Below are positions 23,837 through 30,330 of a DNA stretch of 30,330 bases, piece by piece. The translations under genes were made by a program, and so were the position numbers. The notes below the pieces were generated by a model, which had not been told where the DNA came from, ran no database searches, and was given only the letters and a program-made list of their open reading frames with translations. Every line of letters begins with the position of its first letter. Within the stretch, counting starts at the first letter, position 1. This DNA is from Lachnospiraceae bacterium UBA7481 (GTDB lineage: Bacteria; Bacillota; Clostridia; Lachnospirales; Lachnospiraceae): positions 1 to 30,330 of the forward strand of contig DLOP01000104.1 of assembly GCA_002478505.1 (NCBI GenBank), written 5' to 3'.

Positions 23837-23922
23837 TCATGAATAAGGTAATGTAAAAACAAGCGAAATTACATAAATTTATTAACGTTAATAGATGATG
23901 GTTGAAATATCATTTTTACGTA

Positions 23923-24654
23923 CTAACCATTGTAATCGTAAAATAATTTATCAAACAGTATATCCAGTTCCTGATTGTCTCCAAAAGCAGCTTTTACAAA
24001 TGCACCTGCATTCTTGATCATTAGCCTAAAATAGAGCCAATCGCCCATGTCATCGTATTTTCTTGTTGAGTTGATGAGTACATTTTTGCGAAGGACGGTA
24101 TATTTCTTGCCTTTGCTTTTGCCGTATGCTTTTAACGCCTTGGCAGTTGCAGCGTCCTCCATTACTTTTTTCTCTACAAATCCGCCAATCGCCTGAAAAG
24201 TCTTTTTCTCAGCCCAGAAGATACCGCAGTAAAGCCCCGTGACACCAAATGACAGCCTGCACAGCAGATCGTTGCAGTACAGCGAAAAAGAATATCTCTC
24301 AAAGCGGATAGGCGCACCTCCTCCGATATATCTCCCCGTCTGAAGAAGACAGGCGATCTCTTTAAGAGTGCCTTTTGTCATTCGGTTATCGCAGTCGATC
24401 GTTACTATCACATCTCCGCTTGCAGCGGTTATTCCTGCATTTCTGACCTTTGCGATACATCTGTCCTCGTTGGAAATTACCTTTGCACCATATTTTTGAG
24501 CAATATCCGCCGTTCTGTCTGTACATCGGTTACATACAACAACGATCTCAACAGTACCGCCATAGTACTCAGCGGCAGTCTTTACCGATCTAATGCACCT
24601 TGCAACATATTTTTCCTCATTATGTGCAGGTATCACGACAGACATTATCTTCAT
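23923..24654 (-). CDS. Family 2 glycosyltransferase
   Basis: A 243-aa cytoplasmic GT-A enzyme that transfers a sugar from a nucleotide donor; the acceptor is unknown. The N-terminus 'VIPAHNEEKYVARCI' is the classic GT2 opening. It is followed by 'VVVCNRCTDRTADIA', the metal-binding acidic motif 'TIDCDNRM' near residue 95 and 'MEDAATAKALKAYGK' near the general-base region. No membrane helix, slightly shorter than many GT2 proteins but complete in outline. GGAG precedes the ATG. It is the first gene right of the AT-rich block and carries no motif, so it is probably chromosomal. Confidence 0.85.
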   Translation of the reverse strand: MKIMSVVIPAHNEEKYVARCIRSVKTAAEYYGGTVEIVVVCNRCTDRTADIAQKYGAKVISNEDRCIAKVRNAGITAASGDVIVTIDCDNRMTKGTLKEIACLLQTGRYIGGGAPIRFERYSFSLYCNDLLCRLSFGVTGLYCGIFWAEKKTFQAIGGFVEKKVMEDAATAKALKAYGKSKGKKYTVLRKNVLINSTRKYDDMGDWLYFRLMIKNAGAFVKAAFGDNQELDILFDKLFYDYNG

Positions 24655-24744
24655 TTTTCAACTCCTTTTCGCAGATAATCCTTTTCCGGCGATCTATCAT
24701 TAAAAATAATCCTGCTTGACCTTTAGTTAATCATGTTACCTTTT

Positions 24745-24791
24745 TATTTCTCACTTATATCTCTCTTATCCCTCTCTTATTTCTCACTTAT
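24745..24791. repeat. Short direct repeats at the end of the 64-aa ORF
   Basis: The 14-mer TATTTCTCACTTAT occurs at 24745-24758 and 24778-24791 with similar CTCTCTTAT units between them, forming a small degenerate tandem array across the stop codon. Confidence 0.55.
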
Positions 24792-24971
24792 CTCCCCCGT
24801 AGCATCATCCAGCAGAAATTCTCTTTTTTCACGCCTCGGGCCCCAGTCACGCTCCCATTCAGTCACGAGATAAATTCTATGGTAAAGTCTTCCGTCCATC
24901 TTCAATTTAAGGCTATACCAAAGTGTATATCGGAAGTCACATTCTTGCCAATATCTCCGCTTTTTTTGCAT
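24777..24971 (-). CDS. Possible 64-aa protein overlapping the SHOCT gene
   Basis: Starts in another frame inside the last codons of the SHOCT gene (35-nt overlap). The C-terminal two thirds look protein-like ('RLYHRIYLVTEWERDWGPRR', 'FLLDDATGEISEK'), but no separate ribosome site is clear. It may be a coupled small gene or the remnant of a longer one. Family not recognised. Confidence 0.4.
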   Translation of the reverse strand: MQKKRRYWQECDFRYTLWYSLKLKMDGRLYHRIYLVTEWERDWGPRREKREFLLDDATGEISEK

Positions 24972-25551
24972 CGAATTCCTCTTGTGTGATCAATCCGCTG
25001 CTCAGCAATTGATTAAGCTCAGTCAGCTGATCGGCGGTTGACGGAGCAGTTTGAGACGGCACCACATCTTGATAGAGCACCGCTTGTTCCATAGCTTTGG
25101 CAAGGACACGTTTATCTTCCATCCTGTAGATCAGCGGTTTCCTCAGTATGAACAGTATCGTGTCGATAATGAAGAATATCCAACCCGTGTACATAATGAG
25201 TGCCAAGATAAAAATATACACACAAAGGACAAAAATACCAAACACTAATATAAGCAATAAGGCGGTGTCAAGCTTAATTTTCTTAAACAGATACCCCAAA
25301 TGCGCCATTCCAGGCAAAAAACCTCCGACCACAATACCAATTATTACTGCGGAAAATATGAAGCCACCTATATCGCTAAAGCCGCTGACCGAGTCCACTC
25401 CCGATGCCTCCATCATCACTCGCAGCCAAGCAATGGCTGCGATCACTCCTATTATCCAGCCCGTGAAAAGCGCCATCCTGTTACCTTTGTTCCACTTGTC
25501 ATACACTTCCTTTTGATATGATTCAAGCGAATTGTACTGTTCTTTTGTCAT
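24937..25551 (-). CDS. Membrane protein with C-terminal SHOCT domain
   Basis: A 204-aa membrane protein with four or so hydrophobic segments (about residues 27-47, 60-85, 93-118 and 118-140). A cytoplasmic tail ends in a SHOCT domain, 'QLTELNQLLSSGLITQEEFD' followed by 'AKKAEIL', a short helical hairpin common in bacterial membrane and stress proteins. The function of SHOCT proteins is mostly unknown. AAGGAGG precedes the ATG. It lies downstream of the chemotaxis receptor with a 55-nt gap. Confidence 0.8.
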   Translation of the reverse strand: MTKEQYNSLESYQKEVYDKWNKGNRMALFTGWIIGVIAAIAWLRVMMEASGVDSVSGFSDIGGFIFSAVIIGIVVGGFLPGMAHLGYLFKKIKLDTALLLILVFGIFVLCVYIFILALIMYTGWIFFIIDTILFILRKPLIYRMEDKRVLAKAMEQAVLYQDVVPSQTAPSTADQLTELNQLLSSGLITQEEFDAKKAEILARM

Positions 25552-25606
25552 TGTTTGACCTCCTTAATATATTAATATAACAAAAGCTCCTTTCATCCGG
25601 CAGTCC

Positions 25607-27589
25607 TTATTTTTTCAGCTGAAATTGCGCAATGGTATTCATCAGCATTTGCGCGCAGTCACCTAATTCTGCCGAAATTGCGGAGTTTTCCTGGGCGCTT
25701 GCAGCATTATCCTCCACCATTTCACTGATCTTTCTGATATTTGCAGAAATTTCATCCGCAGAATTTTTCTGTGTTTCAACATAATTAACTATTTTGTCAA
25801 CGATCTGTGTATTATTGGCTGAAAAATCCGCACTGTCGGAAATCGTTTTATCTGTTCTCGCAACAAGTTCTTTTCCTTTTTCAACAGATGTATGGGAATG
25901 TGCGATCACATCCTGTATTCTCGCGCTTGCCCGTGAACTGCTGGCGGAAAGCGTACCTATTTCATCGGCAACTACCGCAAATCCTTTACCGGCTTCCCCT
26001 GCTCTTGCAGCTTCTATTGACGCATTTAACGCAAGGAGATTGGTCTGGTCAGCGATTGCATTGATCTCTGTCACAAATTCGGCAATTTCATTATAGCAGC
26101 CTGCGATCTCGTCTATCGCCACAACCAGTTCATTCATTTCCGAATTTCCAACCGCCAGACGCTCGCTTACATCATCCGTATTGGCTTTGATAGAAACCGC
26201 AAGCTCGGCGATTTGCTCCATATTGTCTGTCAAATTCTTCATTTCATTGGAAGCATTGATAACCGCCTCGCTTTGCATTGTCGCCACATTGGCAACGCTT
26301 TCACTCGTGTCTGACAGGTTTTCCGAATATTGGAGTACCGTTGCCGCCTGCTCATTGATTTCCGCAAAGCTTTCATTCAGCACATTCACAATACTGATCA
26401 ACGCCGTTTCTATTTTTTCATAGTCTCCCGCATACTCTCCGTCAATATTAAAATTCAGGTTCTTCTCCGAAATGGAAGTCACCGTATTGGTAATCTCTGA
26501 AATATAATGCTGCAATCCTTTCATGGTATCATTAAGCGCTACGGACAGTGCATTTACTTCCTTCGATTGTTCATCTACCTGAAAAACGTAATCCAATTTA
26601 CCTTCTGATATTTTGCTCACATTTGCCGCCAGTTCTTCAAGCGGGGAAAACATCGGATTGATTCCATTGGTCAACTGCTGTTTTGCCATTCTTTCAATCA
26701 CAAAACCAAATACGACTGTCAGTACAATGATCACAGCAATCACTATGAGGACCCACGTCAGGGAGATCACAGCGATCACATTCCAGCCTGTGGTTTCCGA
26801 AACGTTACAGATCGCGAATTTTAATTCGCCATTATAATCCAAAATTAGTTTTGTTACTAAATTTTCTTCGCATACGCTTTTATATTTTCCGTCCAAAGCA
26901 TCTGATACCGTCGTGCTTTTTTCAGTGCTCAGCGCAATCTCTTCATTCGGATGTGTTAAAATAGTCCCTTCATTGGATACTAAAAACACATAATCCCCAC
27001 CGCTGTATGAACTTTCGATCAGTGTAACCAGATCATCCATATACATATCCAATCCGGCTACGCCAATGAAGGTATCACCGTTATAAATCGCTTTCGAAAG
27101 AGTGATACAGATGCCCCCGGATTGTTCATCTATGTATGGCTCCGCCACATACACGCCATCCGTATCTAACGCGCCTAAGTACCAGGAACGCTCAGATACT
27201 ACAAAATCTTCAGGCGGCAGCCATCCACCTGACATATAAGTCATAATTCCATCCTGATAGATCACACCGTCCTTCTCAACGCAAACATATACTGCCGATA
27301 CATCATCATACTGTTCCACCATCGCGTCCACATACGAATAATAATCAAAATCCGCTACGCCGGAAGAAGCTCCTGTCGCAACAGTATTGATAAATGCTAT
27401 TTTTTCTGACATTGTATTATCTATTTGCGAACTAAATAACTGCACCTGCTTACTATTATTTTTAACTGTGTATGTAATAATAATTGCAAGCACCGCTATT
27501 CCGGCTACTAAACATAACCCGAAGATGATTCTTCGGATCGACTGACTGGCTCGTTTGTTGACATTTGAACTGAGTTTTTGCAATTCCAT
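25607..27589 (-). CDS. Methyl-accepting chemotaxis protein
   Basis: A 660-aa transmembrane chemoreceptor that signals through CheA/CheW to the flagellar motor. The first membrane helix (~22-43) is followed by an extracellular double-Cache-type sensor (~50-265) and a second helix (~272-298). A HAMP domain (~300-355) leads to the long cytoplasmic signalling coiled coil. Its conserved hairpin tip reads 'INAIADQTNLLALNASIEAA' and 'RAGEAGKGFAVVADEI'. Length is typical. AAGGAG precedes the ATG. The ligand cannot be told from the sequence; double-Cache receptors often bind amino acids or other small metabolites. It implies a motile host. Confidence 0.93.
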   Translation of the reverse strand: MELQKLSSNVNKRASQSIRRIIFGLCLVAGIAVLAIIITYTVKNNSKQVQLFSSQIDNTMSEKIAFINTVATGASSGVADFDYYSYVDAMVEQYDDVSAVYVCVEKDGVIYQDGIMTYMSGGWLPPEDFVVSERSWYLGALDTDGVYVAEPYIDEQSGGICITLSKAIYNGDTFIGVAGLDMYMDDLVTLIESSYSGGDYVFLVSNEGTILTHPNEEIALSTEKSTTVSDALDGKYKSVCEENLVTKLILDYNGELKFAICNVSETTGWNVIAVISLTWVLIVIAVIIVLTVVFGFVIERMAKQQLTNGINPMFSPLEELAANVSKISEGKLDYVFQVDEQSKEVNALSVALNDTMKGLQHYISEITNTVTSISEKNLNFNIDGEYAGDYEKIETALISIVNVLNESFAEINEQAATVLQYSENLSDTSESVANVATMQSEAVINASNEMKNLTDNMEQIAELAVSIKANTDDVSERLAVGNSEMNELVVAIDEIAGCYNEIAEFVTEINAIADQTNLLALNASIEAARAGEAGKGFAVVADEIGTLSASSSRASARIQDVIAHSHTSVEKGKELVARTDKTISDSADFSANNTQIVDKIVNYVETQKNSADEISANIRKISEMVEDNAASAQENSAISAELGDCAQMLMNTIAQFQLKK

Positions 27590-27669
27590 TCTGTAATCTC
27601 CTTCATTTTTGATATAGTAAATATTCTCTTTATAAACCCCTATGCCGTCTTCAACGGTTCAAATGGAAA

Positions 27670-28359
27670 TTAGCTCCTTCTGTCACAGAACAAGTTCTGC
27701 GCCCCGCTTTTGCTGATCTTTTCGAGAAAACGTTCGGTATTGCCAACAGTGTCTCCATGGAATACAGCAGACCCGGCAACAATCACATTTGCGCCAAGCG
27801 AAACTGCTTTCTCCACATTATCCATCTTAATGCCGCCGTCAATCTCAAGATCGACATAAAGCCCGTCCTCCCGGATCCATGACGCGATCTGTGCAATCTT
27901 CTCATCCGAAGAGGGAAGATACGCCTGCTCCCCAAATCCCGGATGAACGCACATTACAAGCGCCATATCGATCATCGTAAGATACGGCCGGATCTGTTCC
28001 GCAGGCGTCTCCGGATTGATCGCAAGTCCTGCCTTAGCGCCCAGATCATGGATCTGCTTTATCACTTTTTCCGGCTCCTTTAGTGTCTCCAGATGGACCG
28101 TCACCAGATCCGCGCCGTCCTTAATAAATTCCTCCAAATAACGCTCCGGTTCTACAATCATCAGATGTACATCCAGAAACAGTTCCGTCTTCTTGGCAAT
28201 GCATTTTAAAACCGGCATGCCAAAGGAAATCGCCGGAACAAATATACCATCCATCACATCAAAATGCAGATAATCTGCACCGCCTCTTTGGACGTCGTCA
28301 ATATCCTTCTGCAACTGTGTAAAATCCGCCGATAAAATAGACGGCGCAAAATGTATCAT
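27670..28359 (-). CDS. rpe: Ribulose-phosphate 3-epimerase
   Basis: A 229-aa cytosolic enzyme that interconverts D-ribulose 5-phosphate and D-xylulose 5-phosphate in the pentose phosphate pathway. Family motifs are complete: 'APSILSADF' near the start and 'HFDVMDGIFVPAISFG' with metal and catalytic residues. Further on are 'DVHLMIVEPE', 'MCVHPGFGEQAYL', 'EIDGGIK' and the phosphate-binding 'ANVIVAGSAVF'. An in-frame ATG 20 codons upstream gives a non-family extension; ATG 28359 follows an AAAGG/GGGA ribosome site and matches the usual N-terminus. It lies downstream of rsgA, as in many Firmicutes. Confidence 0.95.
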   Translation of the reverse strand: MIHFAPSILSADFTQLQKDIDDVQRGGADYLHFDVMDGIFVPAISFGMPVLKCIAKKTELFLDVHLMIVEPERYLEEFIKDGADLVTVHLETLKEPEKVIKQIHDLGAKAGLAINPETPAEQIRPYLTMIDMALVMCVHPGFGEQAYLPSSDEKIAQIASWIREDGLYVDLEIDGGIKMDNVEKAVSLGANVIVAGSAVFHGDTVGNTERFLEKISKSGAQNLFCDRRS

Positions 28360-28770
28360 ATGAATATCCCTACCTTTCCGTAACCTGCGAATCCACGCCG
28401 CAGGAACAAATGTAATCAAAAATAAGATATCAAATGGGATTTTCTAAATCAGGTTATATATCAAGCCCTCTTAATCTCTCTTCATTCATACTCTGGTTTC
28501 TTCCGTATTCAGAAAAATCTTATAGTTGTCCGTTTGTTTGTTCCTAAAATTTTTTTATGTTTTTAGAATCCGAATATTTCATTTATCGTGATTTTCTCTT
28601 TCATTATATGTTATTTTCTTTTTTTCTACAATATGTAATTTGGGCAATATCACCTAGTATTCTGTAGGATTATAATACATATGTTACAACTTCGTCTATC
28701 TCTTATTAAATATAAAAATAACTGCTGAATCTCAAAAGATCCTGCAGTTAGCAAAAATTTATCTTTATAT
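28360..28770. other. Intergenic region between rsgA and rpe
   Basis: This 411-bp AT-rich gap contains the rsgA terminator (28708-28749) and, presumably, an rpe promoter. No riboswitch-like fold or gene was recognised. Confidence 0.5.
28708..28749 (-). terminator. Terminator of rsgA
   Basis: Minus-strand stem AACTGC / GCAGTT (28744-28749 and 28720-28725), extended by GATC/GATT pairing around a T-rich loop and followed by ATTTTTAT. It starts about 20 nt past the rsgA stop codon. Confidence 0.8.
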
Positions 28771-29670
28771 CTAATATTTTTTCCGATCCTTTAGTTCCTC
28801 ATATAGCTGCCGATAGCTTTCATACCGCTTCGGATGGATCTTCTTCTCCTCCACCGCCCGGCGTACCCCGCATTCCGGTTCATGAATATGACTGCAGGGT
28901 TGGTAATGACATTCACCCACATAGGGATAAAACTCCCGGTAATAATTCCCCAATTCTTCATAGGATAACGCATCTAACATCAGCGCCGAAAATCCCGGCG
29001 TATCCATCAGATAGGTTCCGTTTCCCAAATGCAATAATTCCGAATGTCGCGTCGTATGCTTTCCGCGTTCCAGCTTCCGGCTGATCTCCCCGGTCTCCAT
29101 TCCGGCCTCCGGGCAGAGCGCATTGGTCAGCGTTGACTTACCCACACCGCTGGGTCCTGCCAGTGCCGTCGTCTTTCCTTCCAAAAGTTTATGCAGTCTT
29201 TCCACGCCAGCCCCTGATGCCGCGCTGATCTCTAAAAGCTCGCAGCCGCAGCCTGCATAAATATCCATCATTTCCGCCCGTTCTTCCTCCGTCGCAAGAT
29301 CCATCTTATTAAAACAGAGAACTACCGGAATCTCCTGCATTTCCATTGATACCAGAAATTTATCTAAAAGATTGATATTGGGTCTTGGCGCATAATAAGC
29401 AAATAAGAGCAGCACCTGATCCACATTGGCAACCTCCGGCCGGATCAGACTGCTTGCTCTATTTTTGATTTCATGAATGATCCCCTGCTCTTTGGCTGCA
29501 TCCGTAATCGTCAGGCTGACCGTATCGCCCACAAGGGGTTTTATTCCGTCTTTCCGGAATACCCCCTTGGCGCGGCATTCCACCAGTCCGTGCCCTTCCA
29601 CATAAATGTAGTAAAATCCTGCGATCCCCTTTACGATCCTGCCTTCATAAACAGCATTTTCTTCAAACAT
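28771..29670 (-). CDS. rsgA: Ribosome small subunit-dependent GTPase A
   Basis: A 299-aa circularly permuted GTPase that acts late in 30S subunit maturation. An N-terminal OB fold (~1-70) is followed by the permuted motif order G4 'NKMD' (121-124), G1 'GPSGVGKST' (172-180) and G3 'DTPG' (223-226). A C-terminal zinc site follows: C254, C259, H261 and C267. Length is normal. An AGGTGA site precedes the ATG. It begins 7 nt after the PASTA-kinase gene, so the two are one operon, the common prkC-rsgA arrangement in Firmicutes. Confidence 0.96.
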   Translation of the reverse strand: MFEENAVYEGRIVKGIAGFYYIYVEGHGLVECRAKGVFRKDGIKPLVGDTVSLTITDAAKEQGIIHEIKNRASSLIRPEVANVDQVLLLFAYYAPRPNINLLDKFLVSMEMQEIPVVLCFNKMDLATEEERAEMMDIYAGCGCELLEISAASGAGVERLHKLLEGKTTALAGPSGVGKSTLTNALCPEAGMETGEISRKLERGKHTTRHSELLHLGNGTYLMDTPGFSALMLDALSYEELGNYYREFYPYVGECHYQPCSHIHEPECGVRRAVEEKKIHPKRYESYRQLYEELKDRKKY

Positions 29671-29677
29671 CCGTCAC

Positions 29678-30330
29678 CTACTGTAATTTAATAAATGTAA
29701 CCGGGATAGGGTCGGAAGTAACCAGTTCCGGAACATTCTGCACCGTTACGCTGCCATCCTCTCCCACTACATTTTCCTGCTTGATGATATTATACGTAAT
29801 AAATATTTCACCGGAAGATTTCGCAAATATATTGGTCACATTGATTTCCAAAGGAAACGCAGCCGTAGTAGTAGACCATAACTGGGTGCCATCCATTGCC
29901 TTTAATACTACCACAGCATCACCGCCGGGATAATTCGGCGGAGCACTCACCGTCGTAAGACAATTATAATATACCTGTTCCACACCCATACTCAGCTTAA
30001 ACTCTATCTCCGTACCGCTCTTGACAGTCACATTAGGAGAATAATTCTGATATGTCACACGCCCTTCTTCAATCGTATCGCTATATTCCAGATCCACCGC
30101 CGTACCGGTCAAGCCCATCTCCTCCAGCATGCGTATTGCTTCATCCTCTGTCTTATTCCTAATATCCGGGACCTTCACCTCCACTACTTCAGCCCCAAGG
30201 CTGATTACCAGTTCTACAACGGTCCCTCTGGCAAGGCGGGTTTCTGCTGCGGGATTCTGTGAGATAACCTGATCTCTCGGAACAGTGTCCGAATTTGTCT
30301 GTGATATATTGACAACAAATCCCTCGCTTT
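29678..30330 (-). CDS. prkC: PASTA-domain Ser/Thr protein kinase, C-terminal part (cut by window edge)
   Basis: The last ~216 residues of a frame that enters from the right edge. It contains PASTA repeats ('QVISQNPAAETRLARGTVVE', then 'VPDIRNKTEDEAIRMLEEMG' with 'VTYQNYSPNVTVKSGTE'), the extracellular peptidoglycan-sensing modules of Stk/PrkC kinases. The C-terminus (~residues 110-216 of the visible part) is a beta-rich domain seen after the PASTA repeats in many Clostridia homologues. A GTG at 30184 could be mistaken for a start, but the frame stays open upstream and encodes another PASTA repeat. The kinase domain is outside the window. It governs growth and cell-wall homeostasis in Firmicutes. 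Confidence 0.88.
   Translation of the reverse strand, partial: SEGFVVNISQTNSDTVPRDQVISQNPAAETRLARGTVVELVISLGAEVVEVKVPDIRNKTEDEAIRMLEEMGLTGTAVDLEYSDTIEEGRVTYQNYSPNVTVKSGTEIEFKLSMGVEQVYYNCLTTVSAPPNYPGGDAVVVLKAMDGTQLWSTTTAAFPLEINVTNIFAKSSGEIFITYNIIKQENVVGEDGSVTVQNVPELVTSDPIPVTFIKLQ

Noticed and set aside
28600..28640. Motif-like ATATGT near T-runs in the rsgA-rpe gap
   Set aside because: T-run and ATATGT are not in the required orientation or spacing; explained by AT-richness.
1..30330. CRISPR arrays, tRNA or rRNA genes
   Set aside because: No regularly spaced repeats and no tRNA cloverleaf or rRNA sequence was recognised by eye.
30184..30330. GTG at 30184 as the start of a separate short PASTA protein
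   Set aside because: The frame stays open to the window edge and encodes a further PASTA repeat, so it is the tail of a longer kinase.

Overview
The window looks like a low-GC Firmicute chromosome, most likely a gut Clostridia/Lachnospiraceae-type organism. The evidence is AGGAGG-type ribosome sites throughout, the housekeeping order prkC (PASTA kinase) - rsgA - rpe at the right end, and mobile-element gene families typical of that group. No rRNA or tRNA gene and no CRISPR array was seen. Almost everything is on the minus strand.

Three blocks are nested. (1) About 1-4846 is the right-hand part of a mobilizable element. It carries a MobA/MobL relaxase (cut by the window edge), an RSF1010-like oriT, a DUF3847 protein, a VanZ-family membrane protein as cargo, a small membrane protein inside a 21-bp inverted repeat, a small conserved element protein, and a large TnpX-like serine recombinase. 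This element has landed inside a VirD4/TraG-type coupling-protein gene, leaving only its first ~200 codons (4835-5437). The rest of that gene should lie left of base 1.

(2) About 4846-23850 belongs to a larger, AT-rich host element that I cannot assign to a known family. It holds the broken coupling protein and, directly upstream, a 497-aa protein in the position of a coupling-protein adaptor. It also holds two large lipoproteins, a membrane-anchored ectodomain protein, a surface protein with signal peptide and C-terminal anchor, and a type I signal peptidase in the same operon. The remaining genes are a 690-aa helical protein, a protein with a degenerate GGDEF domain, several unrecognised soluble proteins, and small membrane proteins. 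Nearly every transcription unit here is preceded, usually 35-57 nt before its start, by the same motif (T-run, then RACATATA, gene orientation). I count about a dozen good copies, including two divergent pairs, and saw none outside this block. A divergently transcribed gene at 8894 has a stretch resembling sigma-factor region 2. My working hypothesis is that the block is one regulon driven by an element-encoded sigma-like factor, building a cell-surface system linked to conjugation.

(3) About 23900-30330 is ordinary chromosome: a family 2 glycosyltransferase, a SHOCT-domain membrane protein, a methyl-accepting chemotaxis protein, ribulose-phosphate epimerase, RsgA and the C-terminal PASTA part of a Ser/Thr kinase. 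An IS3-family pseudogene (22826-23329) and a motif copy near 23830 lie close to the right edge of the large element. Its attachment site was not identified.
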